Assembly (NCBI GenBank): GCA_964649745.1
Contig: CAZYQI010000020.1
Coordinates: 1-64,000, forward strand
DNA: 64,000 nucleotides
Source of the DNA: CAZEHS01 sp964649745
GTDB taxonomy: Bacteria; Bacillota; Clostridia; Peptostreptococcales; Acidaminobacteraceae
Reading direction: 5' to 3'
Part shown: piece by piece, positions 17,295 to 25,368 of the stretch
How the letters are laid out: every line of letters starts with the position of its first letter
How positions within the stretch are numbered: the first letter of the stretch is position 1
The notes under the pieces: generated by a model
Told to the model about the DNA's origin: nothing
The model's database searches: none
What the model saw: only the letters and a program-made list of their open reading frames with translations
Translations under genes and position numbers: made by a program

Positions 17295-18821
17295 ATGTCA
17301 GTAGTAAGAATCGGATCACAGCCACTTACGCTTGAAGATGTTGTAAACGTGGCACGACATGGCTACAAGGTTGAACTGACTCAGGATGCGGTTACAAAGA
17401 TCAACAAGAGCCGCGCAGTGGTGGATGAATTCGTGGACAGCAAGAAAACGATCTACGGCATCACCACCGGCTTTGGCAAGTTCAGCGACGTTGCCATCGG
17501 CAAGGAAGACACGGAAGAGCTTCAGCGGAACCTCATCATTTCCCATTCATGCGGTGTCGGCAGACCCTTTGATAACGAAGTGGTCATCGGCATCATGCTG
17601 CTGAGAATCAACAATATCGCCATGGGACACAGCGGTGTTCGTCTGAGCACTGTTCAGGCCATGGTTGACATGATCAATAAAGGCGTTTACCCCATTGTTC
17701 CGGAAAAAGGTTCCCTTGGAGCCAGCGGCGACCTTGCACCGCTTTCCCATATGGTTCTGGTGATGATCGGCGAAGGGGAAGCAGAATATCAGGGCGTTCG
17801 CATGACAGGAAGGGAAGCCATGGAGAAGGCGGGTATACCCATAGTGGTTCTCACATCCAAAGAAGGTCTCGGTCTGATCAACGGAACCCAAGTAATGACA
17901 TCTGTGGGTGCTTTGGCCGTATACGACGCCATGCAGATCATGAAGCTGGCGGATATCGCCTGCGCCCTGACATCAGAAGCCCTCAACGGCATCACGGATG
18001 CGTATGATCCCCGCATTCATGCCATCCGTCCCCATGCAGGCCAAATCGCAGCAGCTGCGAACCTTCTCAGAATCCTGAAGGACAGCAAACTGACCACCCG
18101 TCAGGGAGAAGTTCGGGTTCAGGACGCCTACACCCTGCGCTGTGTGCCGCAAATCCACGGAGCCAGCAAGGATGCCCTCAACTACTGTATCCAAAAGGTT
18201 GAAATTGAAATCAATGCCGTTACGGACAATCCGCTGGTATTCCCGGACGACAAGGTGGTATTCTCCGGCGGGAACTTCCACGGTCAACCCATGGCCCTTA
18301 CCTTCGACTTCCTCGGAATTGCATTGGCTGAAATCGCCAATGTGTCGGAGCGTCGTATCGAGCGTCTTGTGAACCCGCAGCTCAGCGGACTTCCTGCATT
18401 CCTTACGGAAAAGGGCGGCCTCCACAGCGGATTTATGATCGCCCAGTATGCTGCAGCGGCCCTGGTATCCGAAAACAAGGTTCTGGCCCACCCTGCCAGC
18501 GTCGATTCCATCCCCTCTTCCGCGAACCAGGAAGATCACGTTTCCATGGGGACCATTGCAGCCCGCAAAGCACGGGAGATTTTGGACAACGTTCGCAACG
18601 TATTGGCCATTGAGCTTCTTTCCGGTGCACAGGCAGTGGACTTCAGCGACGCTGACAAGCTGGGCGTAGGCACGGCAGAAGCTTACAAGGTTATCCGCGG
18701 CAGCGTTTCCCGGTTGGTTGAAGACCGCGTCATGTACCACGACATCAACGCGGTATACGCCCTTGTGAAGGATCACAGCATTGTAGCAGCTGTTGAAAAA
18801 GCTACCGGAACACTTCAGTAG
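17295..18821 (+). CDS. hutH: Histidine ammonia-lyase
   Basis: A 508-residue enzyme that deaminates histidine to urocanate without cofactor, using the self-formed MIO group. The MIO triad A143-S144-G145 (SLGASGDLAPLSH) sits at the usual position, and the whole protein tracks HutH, including YGITTGFGKFSD, GGNFHGQP, ERRIERLVNPQL and SSANQEDHVSMG. The length is standard. The start at 17295 has GAGGGGAAA. No hutU, hutI or formiminotransferase gene is adjacent: it is a monocistronic unit with its own promoter and terminator. Tyrosine/phenylalanine ammonia-lyase or aminomutase activity cannot be excluded by eye, but the histidine-type sequence is the best fit. Confidence 0.88.
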   Translation: MSVVRIGSQPLTLEDVVNVARHGYKVELTQDAVTKINKSRAVVDEFVDSKKTIYGITTGFGKFSDVAIGKEDTEELQRNLIISHSCGVGRPFDNEVVIGIMLLRINNIAMGHSGVRLSTVQAMVDMINKGVYPIVPEKGSLGASGDLAPLSHMVLVMIGEGEAEYQGVRMTGREAMEKAGIPIVVLTSKEGLGLINGTQVMTSVGALAVYDAMQIMKLADIACALTSEALNGITDAYDPRIHAIRPHAGQIAAAANLLRILKDSKLTTRQGEVRVQDAYTLRCVPQIHGASKDALNYCIQKVEIEINAVTDNPLVFPDDKVVFSGGNFHGQPMALTFDFLGIALAEIANVSERRIERLVNPQLSGLPAFLTEKGGLHSGFMIAQYAAAALVSENKVLAHPASVDSIPSSANQEDHVSMGTIAARKAREILDNVRNVLAIELLSGAQAVDFSDADKLGVGTAEAYKVIRGSVSRLVEDRVMYHDINAVYALVKDHSIVAAVEKATGTLQ

Positions 18822-18844
18822 GATGATTGCTTCAAAAAACAAAC

Positions 18845-18876
18845 AGGCCAGAGCTTCCATGCTCTGGCCTTATTTT
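18845..18876. terminator. Terminator between hutH and racemase genes
   Basis: A perfect 10-bp stem AGGCCAGAGC/GCTCTGGCCT with a 6-nt loop followed by TATTTT lies between convergent genes. Confidence 0.85.
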
Positions 18877-18881
18877 GATTC

Positions 18882-19574
18882 CTATTTCATTGCTTCAGCC
18901 ACTGCCGCTTCCGCATGAAGGGATGTGGTGTCGAAAACAGGCACGCTGCAATGCTCCTGTTGGATGAGGAGCGGAATCTCCGTGCAGCCAAGGACAATGC
19001 CCTCTGCGCCCTTTTCGATCAGTTCCTCTATGATCTGGCAGTAAACCTTGCGGCTTTCTTCCGTAAAAATTCCTCTGACAAGCTCTTCGTAAATGATTCG
19101 GTGCACCTGTTCCCGATTTTTCAGGGAGGGCGTTATCACATTGAGATCATACCGGTTCTTAAGGCGCTCACTGTAGAACTTCTGCTCCATGGTGAACTGA
19201 GTTCCTAACAGGCCCACCGTTTTGAGACCTTTCGCTTCAACAGCTGCACCTGCGGCATCGGCAATATGAAGGAATGGGATTTCAATGCGCCGTTCAATCA
19301 CCGGTGCTAGTTTGTGCATAGTGTTTGTACAGAGCACCAGGATTTCTGCTCCGGATTTCTCCATCGATTCCGCAACATCACCGAGAATATGGCCCATTTC
19401 TTTCCAATTTCCTGCCCGTTGAAGCCCTTCAATCTCGCCAAAGTCCAGGGAGTGCAGGATGATCTTGGCGCTGTGAACACCCCCCATCAGCTGCTGAACC
19501 CTCTTGTTGATAAGCTGGTAGTAGATATCGGATGATTCCCAACTCATACCGCCCATAAGACCGATCACTTTCAT
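18882..19574 (-). CDS. Aspartate/glutamate racemase family protein
   Basis: A 230-residue cofactor-independent racemase of the Asp/Glu/hydantoin family, closest in appearance to the aspartate racemase/YgeA group. It begins with the family signature KVIGLMGGMSWESS. The two catalytic cysteines lie in LCTNTMHK and LGCTEIP, the two-base arrangement used to epimerise the alpha carbon. CGGAGGA precedes the start at 19574; the longer frame has no such signal. It is monocistronic and convergent with hutH. Substrate could be aspartate, glutamate or another amino acid; sequence inspection does not decide. Confidence 0.82.
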   Translation of the reverse strand: MKVIGLMGGMSWESSDIYYQLINKRVQQLMGGVHSAKIILHSLDFGEIEGLQRAGNWKEMGHILGDVAESMEKSGAEILVLCTNTMHKLAPVIERRIEIPFLHIADAAGAAVEAKGLKTVGLLGTQFTMEQKFYSERLKNRYDLNVITPSLKNREQVHRIIYEELVRGIFTEESRKVYCQIIEELIEKGAEGIVLGCTEIPLLIQQEHCSVPVFDTTSLHAEAAVAEAMK

Positions 19575-19679
19575 AGGTGTCCTCCGGGAATTTGTCTTAT
19601 ATAACATTATGTTAACAAAACAGGGATTCAGTCAAGCGTATACGGGATAAAACCGGAAATGAATCCATTTACGCTCTGT

Positions 19680-19706
19680 TTGAAGGTTTGCCAAGTGTGG
19701 TATAAT
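19680..19706 (+). promoter_or_regulatory. Promoter of the DUF896-cheW unit
   Basis: TTGAAG (19680-19685) and TATAAT (19701-19706) with a 15-16 bp spacer; TGG before the -10 makes it an extended -10 element. AAGGAGG follows at 19722. Confidence 0.6.
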
Positions 19707-19738
19707 ACCTGTAAACCGTTGAAGGAGGAGTCGGGTGC

Positions 19739-19912
19739 ATGCTGGGTAAGGAAAAATTGGAGCGGATCAACGAATTGGCCCGGAAATCTAAGGCTGAAGG
19801 CCTGACCTCAGACGAATCAGAGGAGCAGCAGATCCTGCGCAAGGAATATCTGGCAGCATTTCGTCAGCAATTTCGTCAGCAATTGGATTCAGTCAAGGTA
19901 GTTAAAGAATAA
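19739..19912 (+). CDS. DUF896 / YnzC family small protein
   Basis: A 57-residue protein. The pattern LGKEKLERINELARKSKA, then GLTSDES and a helix with EEQQILRKEYLAAFR, is that of the DUF896 (UPF0291, YnzC) family of small two-helix proteins, widespread in Bacillota and of unknown function. AAGGAGG lies about 10 nt upstream. Near the end a 12-bp tandem duplication (TTTCGTCAGCAA twice) gives the repeated FRQQFRQQ. It is followed after 11 nt by cheW, so the two are probably co-transcribed. Confidence 0.85.
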   Translation: MLGKEKLERINELARKSKAEGLTSDESEEQQILRKEYLAAFRQQFRQQLDSVKVVKE

Positions 19913-19923
19913 GGGGGATTTCC

Positions 19924-20376
19924 ATGGCAGAGAATCAGTTTGTCATTTTCAGATTAGCCGAAGAGCGTTATGCGGTAGATATCCTCAATGTGGGGGGGAT
20001 AAGCGAATTCAGGGATGTCACAAAGGTACCCAATGCCCCTTATTTCATTGATGGGATCATCAATCTCAGGGGAGATATCATTCCCATCGTAAACCTTAAA
20101 AAACGGTTTAATATACCTGAAAAAGAAGCGGATTCCGACACGCGGATTATTATAAACAACATTAGGGGCAAGGATATCGGTTTCGTAGTCGATGAGGCTT
20201 CTCAAGTTATTAAAATTGACGATGCGGACATTGAAGAGGCACCGGATATTATCAAGGGCGCTGACCGGCAGTATATTTCCGGGGTGGGTAAGGTTGCGGA
20301 CCATATCGTGATTCTACTGAATCTTGAGAAAATTTTGAGTGATGAAGAACAAAAGGCTGTTAATGATATTTCGTAA
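19924..20376 (+). CDS. cheW: CheW-family chemotaxis coupling protein
   Basis: A 150-residue single-domain CheW. The domain runs nearly the full length, with FRLAEERYAVDI at the start and the signature NLRGDIIPIVNLKKRF, then IGFVVDEASQVI. CheW links chemoreceptors to CheA kinase at the membrane array. There is no cheA, receptor or cheY in the window, so this copy may serve a dispersed receptor or an alternative signalling array. It lies 11 nt after the DUF896 gene and ends inside a strong terminator. Confidence 0.9.
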   Translation: MAENQFVIFRLAEERYAVDILNVGGISEFRDVTKVPNAPYFIDGIINLRGDIIPIVNLKKRFNIPEKEADSDTRIIINNIRGKDIGFVVDEASQVIKIDDADIEEAPDIIKGADRQYISGVGKVADHIVILLNLEKILSDEEQKAVNDIS

Positions 20377-20402
20377 TCCCTGCTTAGGCAGGGATTTTTT
20401 TC
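20375..20402 (+). terminator. Terminator of cheW
   Basis: AATCCCTGC/GCAGGGATT stem with a TTAG loop and a T7 run, overlapping the stop codon. Confidence 0.9.
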
Positions 20403-20574
20403 TGAAAAAACTGAGAAATTCAGGATTTAGAGCAAAAATGGAAATTATTGTGCTTTTTTTAGTTGGCGTAATACGGTAGAATCGATTTAGTGGTGCTTTA
20501 AAATAGTTTTTATGAGAAAATTGGGAATATACGTGTTTAGAATCAAGAAGCATCACACAGACAGGGAGCCGGCC

Positions 20575-21726
20575 GTGAATACCTATGTCAACATCAAACA
20601 ACTGAATGAGGTTGTGGAGAAGACCGCCCAAGCCATTGAAGAAGGCAAACGGGAAATATTCGATATATCGGAGAAGGCATCTTCCGACTGCCTGACAATT
20701 GAACAGGAACTGGCTCAGATCTGTGAACGGGCGAAGTCGGTTATTGCCGAAGTTGACGATCTGGAAATCAAGGAGAAAATGAGCCGTGTAAGGCTGTTGA
20801 ATGTAAGCAAAAACTTCAACGACTTCACAGAGAACGATATCAAGAAGGCCTATGACACCGCAAAAAATCTCCAGGTGAGCCTGTCTCTGAAACGTCAGGA
20901 AGAAAAGGACCTTTTTAAGGAACGAACCCGTTTGGAGATCCGTTTGAAGGATTCCCATGAGGTCCTGAAAAAAGCGGAATCCCTGACATCCAAGGTCAAC
21001 ATGGCAATCTCCCTACTGAGAGCAGGCTTCAGTGAACATATGGGAGATATTAAACACAAGCAGGATATGGGTCTCCGAATCATTGAAGCTCAGGAAGCCG
21101 AGCGAAGAAGGGTTTCCCGTGATATACATGACGGCCCGGCCCAGGTTATGGCCAATGTGGTCTTAAAAGCCGAATACTGCGAAAAGATTATTGATGAAGA
21201 CATCGCCGGCACAAAAGTGGAACTGCAAAGCCTGAAAGAGACAGTTCGAGATTCTCTCCGCGATATCAGAAAGATTATTTACGATCTCCTGCCCATGTCG
21301 CTGGCAGATTTGGGTCTTATCCCGACGATAGAAAAGCTTATCCGGGATTTTGAAAAGGAAACCGGCATCCATGTTGAGTTTAAATCTGAGCAGCAAAATT
21401 TGGATATACTCAAGCCGCTTATTGAATTGACGGTATTCCGTATTGTTCAGGAGTCGCTTAACAATATAAGAAAACACGCATGTGCCGGAAACGTAAGTGT
21501 TAGCATTGCCCTCAGGAAAGAGGAGGCTGAGCTGCACATCCACGATGACGGAAAAGGCTTCGATACCGCCATACTTTCGACAAATCAGGAGCAGGACCGT
21601 GGTTATGGCATATACAGTATGCAGGAACGGGTAGACCTCTTGCGGGGGACCCTGGTTATCGATACGGGTAAGGGTGAGGGAACGGCTATCCATGTGATTA
21701 TTCCGCTGTCGGAAGAGGAGGCATAA
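20575..21726 (+). CDS. DegS-type sensor histidine kinase (pair 1)
   Basis: A 383-residue soluble sensor kinase. The N-terminal ~180 residues are the DegS sensor coiled coil (IEEGKREIFDISEKA, RLLNVSKNFNDFTENDIKKAY); HisKA_3 has the phospho-acceptor H185 in SRDIHDGPAQ; the HATPase_c domain carries an N-box (ESLNNIRKHA) and DDGKGFD. There is no membrane segment, as in B. subtilis DegS. GTG at 20575 is taken as the start because AGGGAG precedes it; a longer ATG frame lacks a site. It is followed after 1 nt by its response regulator. In the DegS family such kinases read intracellular or second-messenger cues. Confidence 0.87.
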   Translation: MNTYVNIKQLNEVVEKTAQAIEEGKREIFDISEKASSDCLTIEQELAQICERAKSVIAEVDDLEIKEKMSRVRLLNVSKNFNDFTENDIKKAYDTAKNLQVSLSLKRQEEKDLFKERTRLEIRLKDSHEVLKKAESLTSKVNMAISLLRAGFSEHMGDIKHKQDMGLRIIEAQEAERRRVSRDIHDGPAQVMANVVLKAEYCEKIIDEDIAGTKVELQSLKETVRDSLRDIRKIIYDLLPMSLADLGLIPTIEKLIRDFEKETGIHVEFKSEQQNLDILKPLIELTVFRIVQESLNNIRKHACAGNVSVSIALRKEEAELHIHDDGKGFDTAILSTNQEQDRGYGIYSMQERVDLLRGTLVIDTGKGEGTAIHVIIPLSEEEA

Positions 21727-21727
21727 G

Positions 21728-22378
21728 ATGCAGTCGAAAATACGTGTTATGATCGTGGACGATCATGAACTCATACGGCAGGGCCTCAGGAAAATCCTTG
21801 AGATAGAGAATGATATCATTGTTGCCGGCGTTGCGGAAGATGGGGAGTCTGCATTGATTATGGCTCAGGAGCTTCAGCCGGATGTGATGCTTCTGGATAT
21901 CAATATGAAGGGACTCAATGGTATCAAGACCCTTAAACGGATAAAGGAAATGGGCCTTAAGGTTAAGGTCATCATGCTGACGATTCACAGTGATAAGGAA
22001 TATATGCTGGAAACAGTGGGGTTAGGAGCTTCGGGGTATTTGCTGAAGGATACGGGCACCGACAGTCTTGTAACGGCCATACGGCGTGTGCATGAGGGTT
22101 TCAGTTACATCCATCCGTCCATGGCCGATGACTCGGCAACAGACTTTCGGAGCAAGGCCGCCATGCCGGATCCGGAAAGAGATAAGCTGACCCGTCGGGA
22201 AATAGAGGTTATTGCCCTTATTGCAGACGGTCTCAACAACAAGGAAATTGCCGATCAGCTGTTCATCAGTGAGAAGACAGTCAAGAACCATGTCTCCAAT
22301 CTGTTCAAGAAGATCAACGTCAGCGACAGAACCCAGGCAGCCATCTTTGCCTTCAAGCACAGCATCAAGGAAATCTGA
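21728..22378 (+). CDS. DegU-type response regulator (pair 1)
   Basis: A 216-residue NarL/FixJ response regulator with receiver (D57 in LLDINMKG, conserved Lys in LLKD) and a LuxR-type HTH (LTRREIEVIALIADG, then EKTVKNHVSNLFKKI). It is coupled to the DegS-type kinase upstream with a 1-nt gap, its ribosome binding site lying inside the kinase gene. It is a paralogue of the regulator at 50.4 kb. Targets are unknown. The gene ends 5 nt before a hairpin that also flanks a repeat element. Confidence 0.88.
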   Translation: MQSKIRVMIVDDHELIRQGLRKILEIENDIIVAGVAEDGESALIMAQELQPDVMLLDINMKGLNGIKTLKRIKEMGLKVKVIMLTIHSDKEYMLETVGLGASGYLLKDTGTDSLVTAIRRVHEGFSYIHPSMADDSATDFRSKAAMPDPERDKLTRREIEVIALIADGLNNKEIADQLFISEKTVKNHVSNLFKKINVSDRTQAAIFAFKHSIKEI

Positions 22379-22383
22379 AGCCC

Positions 22384-22401
22384 ACTCCGCCAAAGCGGAG
22401 T
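22384..22401 (+). repeat. Left copy of duplicated terminator hairpin (element copy 1)
   Basis: ACTCCGCCAAAGCGGAGT, a perfect hairpin after degU1 but without a T-run. The identical 18 bp occurs again at 22610 with a T7 run. The pair flanks the repeat element and looks like a target duplication. Confidence 0.75.
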
Positions 22402-22609
22402 CAGTTTGAAGAAAAACCCTCTGTACTCCGCAACTTTGAACTCCCGGTTGGAGAAAATAACGAACAGGGCTTCCGCAGAAATTCAAACTCACTTCGTTCA
22501 AACAGTGAATTTCTAACGGCTACAGCCCTCGTTCTATTTTCTTGCCAACCTCCGTTAGGTTGCTCCGCACAGAGGGTTTTTCTTCTAGATAGTCTTTTTC
22601 ATCAGTCTG
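22402..22609 (+). repeat. Palindromic repeat element, copy 1 (208 bp)
   Basis: Starts CAGTTTGAAGAAAAACC and ends with the inverse of CAGACTGATGAAAAAG. The inner 178 bp (22408-22585) have perfect 17-bp inverted ends, GAAGAAAAACCCTCTGT and its complement, and the two halves are complementary over most of their length (CGGTTGG with its partner, AGAAAATA, AGGGCT, AGAAATTCA blocks), so the transcript could fold into one long hairpin. Two more copies occur at 25114-25320 (inverted) and 27669-27868. It encodes no transposase; an apparent small reading frame with FERSEF arises from the repeat itself. Confidence 0.85.
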
Positions 22610-22634
22610 ACTCCGCCAAAGCGGAGTTTTTTTA
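22610..22634 (+). terminator. Terminator of degU1, right copy of the duplicated hairpin
   Basis: Same 18-bp hairpin as at 22384, now followed by TTTTTTT, so the working terminator lies beyond the inserted element. Confidence 0.75.
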
Positions 22635-22718
22635 ATGGAGTATTAACTAAAATTAAAACCCAGCGGGCTAAATAAGTTATACACTGTCAGTAACATATCA
22701 AATGAGGAAGGTAATCAT

Positions 22719-24128
22719 ATGGCGAAGAAAACTGAGAAAAGCGTTTCACGGGCACATGTTTTTGAAAATGTATGGAAAAAAACGGACAGCACCGATGGGA
22801 TTCATGGGTTTGCTGAAGGGTACCGCTCCTTTCTGGACGCCGGTAAAACAGAGCGCGAGGCGGTCACTGAAATATGCAGACTGGCCAAGGCAGCTGGGTT
22901 TACTGAGCTGGAAACGGTTCTGAAATCCAATAAGCCGTTGAAACCCGGCCAAGGTGTCTATGCAGTGAATCGAAACAAATCCGTGATACTGATTAAGGCT
23001 GGAAAAAAGAAGCTTACGGAAGGCCTGCGGATACTTGGGGCCCATATCGATTCTCCACGACTGGATCTTAAGCCCTTTCCGTTGTACGAAGATGGCGGAA
23101 TGGGTCTTCTGAAAACCCATTACTATGGCGGAATTCGCAAATATCAATGGGTTTCCCTTCCTTTAGCCATGCATGGTACCGTGTGTCTGAAGTCTGGGGA
23201 ATCGGTCACGATCTCCATTGGCGAAGATGAGAAGGATCCGGTTTTCATGATCAGTGATCTGCTTCCCCATCTTTCCAAGGACCAGAATGAGAAAAAGCTT
23301 TCAGAAGCACTTACTGGCGAAGGGCTCAATGTGATCTTCGGCAGTATACCGGGGGAAGGCGAAAAGGATCCGGTGAAGGAAAGACTTTTGGATCTGCTCC
23401 ATGGGCAGTACGGAATCACGGAGGCAGATTTCACTTCCGCAGAGATAGAGATCGTTCCTGCCGGAAAAGCAAGGGACGTCGGTCTTGACCGCTCCATGAT
23501 TGCCGCCTATGGGCAGGATGACAGGGTTTGTTCCTATGCTGCACTGAAGGCGATCCTGGATGCCGGGGTTACAGAGTATGCACAAGTGGGCATGTTCATG
23601 GATAAGGAAGAAGTGGGCAGCATGGGCAACACGGGCTCTGAATCGGACTATTTCGAGTATTTGGTCTCAGAGCTATTGGCCTTGGAAAAAGAGCCGAATA
23701 CGGATCTTGCGCTGAAACGAAGCCTGATGCGGTCAAAAATGCTGTCTGCCGATGTTACAGCGGCCTTTGACCCCAATTATCCGGAGGTATACGACAAGCG
23801 TAATACCCCGATGCTGGGACATGGCGTGGTGATTATGAAATACTCCGGTTCCAGGGGTAAGGGTGGGGCCAGCGATGCCAACGCAGAATTCCTGGCCCAG
23901 GTTCGCAGGGCCTTTGACGACAACAACGTGCTCTGGCAGGTTGGGGAGCTTGGAAAAGTAGATCAGGGGGGCGGCGGAACCATTGCCTACATCCTGGCTA
24001 ACCGGGGTGCCGAGGTGGTAGACTGCGGCGTGGCGCTCCTCAGCATGCACGGTCCCTGGGAGATTTCCAGCAAGGCCGATGTATACATGACCTATCAGGG
24101 ATATAAGGCGTTTATCGAGACGGTATAG
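22719..24128 (+). CDS. M18 family zinc aminopeptidase
   Basis: A 469-residue aminopeptidase I/ApeB-type M18 peptidase, removing N-terminal residues from peptides in the cytoplasm. Metal and catalytic motifs are present: GAHIDSPRLD (His/Asp), a GQDDRVCSYA block, DKEEVGSMG (Glu), and the late MHGPWE His. The length is typical. AGGAAGG precedes the ATG at 22719. It is followed after 9 nt by a dipeptidase with its own GAGG site, so the two make a peptide-utilisation operon: this enzyme trims peptides and the next splits dipeptides. Expected to form large oligomeric tetrahedra as in other M18 enzymes. Confidence 0.87.
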   Translation: MAKKTEKSVSRAHVFENVWKKTDSTDGIHGFAEGYRSFLDAGKTEREAVTEICRLAKAAGFTELETVLKSNKPLKPGQGVYAVNRNKSVILIKAGKKKLTEGLRILGAHIDSPRLDLKPFPLYEDGGMGLLKTHYYGGIRKYQWVSLPLAMHGTVCLKSGESVTISIGEDEKDPVFMISDLLPHLSKDQNEKKLSEALTGEGLNVIFGSIPGEGEKDPVKERLLDLLHGQYGITEADFTSAEIEIVPAGKARDVGLDRSMIAAYGQDDRVCSYAALKAILDAGVTEYAQVGMFMDKEEVGSMGNTGSESDYFEYLVSELLALEKEPNTDLALKRSLMRSKMLSADVTAAFDPNYPEVYDKRNTPMLGHGVVIMKYSGSRGKGGASDANAEFLAQVRRAFDDNNVLWQVGELGKVDQGGGGTIAYILANRGAEVVDCGVALLSMHGPWEISSKADVYMTYQGYKAFIETV

Positions 24129-24137
24129 GAGGTCATT

Positions 24138-25067
24138 ATGGCATTTGCAGATCTGCACTGCGATACGATTCACCGCCTTTATTTTGGCGGAAGCAAGGGT
24201 GATTTGTACCGGAATGACGGCCATATCGATCTGGAACGCCTGCAAAAGAGCGGCTACGAGCTTCAGGTATTCGCTTCGTTTGTGAAGCTGGACGATACGG
24301 ATGACCCGCTTAAAAGCGGCCTGACGTTGCTGGACGAACTGGACCGTCAATTGGAGCCCTATAAGGATCAAGTGACCCGGGTGCTGGGTGCCTCGGATCT
24401 GGCAAAACCCGGGCTGAAAGCCCTCTACAGCGTGGAGGAGGGCGGGGTGATCGGGGATTCTGAGGAAAATCTGGACCTGTTGTTCTCCAGAGGTGTGCGG
24501 TCGGTCACATTGACATGGAACTTTCCAAACCCTCTGGGGTATCCAAACTCGGACTTCGTTCATTCGGATAAGGGACTTACCCCCTTCGGCAAGAGGATGG
24601 TAGAAAAAATGGACCATCTGGGCATTGTGCCGGATGTGTCCCACCTTTCGGATCAGGGCTTCTGGGATGTGGCGGACATTCTTAAGAGACCTTTCATGGC
24701 TTCCCATTCCAATGCCAGAAGCGTACATCATCATTCGCGGAATCTTACGGATGATCAGATACGACAGGTGGCGAAGCTGGGTGGTGTTATTGGTTTCAAC
24801 TTTTGCGCCTACTTTTTAGATGGAAGCGAATACATGAGTCTTGAGGCGCTGCTCCGCCATTTCGACCATATCTACCGCATTGGCGGAGCGGATGTGCTCG
24901 CCATGGGCTCCGATTTCGATGGGATTACGGATACCCTTGAAATTGGAGGAGCCCAGGGAATGTACATGATCGAAGATGCCTTGGTGAACGCAGGGTATGG
25001 CAGGGATGTCATCGACAAAGCGCTCTATAAGAATGTGCTTCGTTTCTTTGGGGACACATTGAAATAG
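24138..25067 (+). CDS. M19 membrane-dipeptidase family enzyme
   Basis: A 309-residue renal dipeptidase (peptidase M19) homologue. The metal-binding motifs are HCD (near the start, ADLHCDT), SVEEG, PDVSHLS, ASHSNARSVHHHSRNL and GSDFDG in the family order. It lacks a signal peptide, so it acts in the cytoplasm. The known reaction is hydrolysis of dipeptides, in some members D-amino-acid dipeptides. The start follows the aminopeptidase stop by 9 nt with GGAGG. It ends at a terminator that has been invaded by repeat copy 2. Confidence 0.87.
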   Translation: MAFADLHCDTIHRLYFGGSKGDLYRNDGHIDLERLQKSGYELQVFASFVKLDDTDDPLKSGLTLLDELDRQLEPYKDQVTRVLGASDLAKPGLKALYSVEEGGVIGDSEENLDLLFSRGVRSVTLTWNFPNPLGYPNSDFVHSDKGLTPFGKRMVEKMDHLGIVPDVSHLSDQGFWDVADILKRPFMASHSNARSVHHHSRNLTDDQIRQVAKLGGVIGFNFCAYFLDGSEYMSLEALLRHFDHIYRIGGADVLAMGSDFDGITDTLEIGGAQGMYMIEDALVNAGYGRDVIDKALYKNVLRFFGDTLK

Positions 25068-25087
25068 AAAAGGCTCAGAAAAAAAGA

Positions 25088-25113
25088 ACAGGCCATCTCA
25101 TAGAGTGGCCTGT
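25088..25113. terminator. Left copy of duplicated terminator hairpin (element copy 2)
   Basis: A hairpin ACAGGCC...GGCCTGT preceded by A7, which on the minus strand gives a T-run, so it can terminate the convergent LysR gene. 24 of 26 bases match the right copy at 25321. Confidence 0.7.
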
Positions 25114-25320
25114 CTGACTGATGAAAATACTATCTAGAAGAAAAACCCTCTGTGCGGAGCAACCTAACGGAGGTTGGGAAGAAAATAGAACGAGGGCTGT
25201 AGCCGTTAGAAATTCACTGTTTGAACGAAGTGAGTTTGAATTTCTGCGAAAGGCCTGTTCGTTATTTTCTCCAACCGGGAGTTCAAAGTTGCGGAGTACA
25301 GAGGGTTTTTCTTCAAACTG
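25114..25320 (-). repeat. Palindromic repeat element, copy 2 (207 bp, inverted)
   Basis: Reads as the reverse complement of copy 1 with a few substitutions and one deletion. Its ends, CTGACTGATGAAAATAC on the left and the inverse of CAGTTTGAAGAAAAA on the right, abut the two hairpin copies exactly as in copy 1. It lies between the convergent dipeptidase and LysR genes. Confidence 0.85.
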
Positions 25321-25350
25321 ACAGGCCGTCTCATAGAGGGGCCTGTTTTC
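25321..25350. terminator. Right copy of duplicated terminator hairpin (element copy 2)
   Basis: ACAGGCC...GGCCTGT hairpin followed by TTTTC, serving the plus-strand dipeptidase operon. It differs from the left copy at two bases. Confidence 0.7.
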
Positions 25351-25368
25351 TCATTCTTACATGAAGGA

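Noticed and set aside
17973..18860. 295-codon minus-strand frame within hutH
   Set aside because: Antisense to a canonical HutH, no motifs of its own.
23733..24734. 333-codon minus-strand frame across the two peptidase genes
   Set aside because: It spans two well-supported genes and their junction; shadow.
25121..25321. 66-codon frame inside repeat copy 2
   Set aside because: It arises from the repeat sequence (FERSEF-type) and is not conserved as a gene here.
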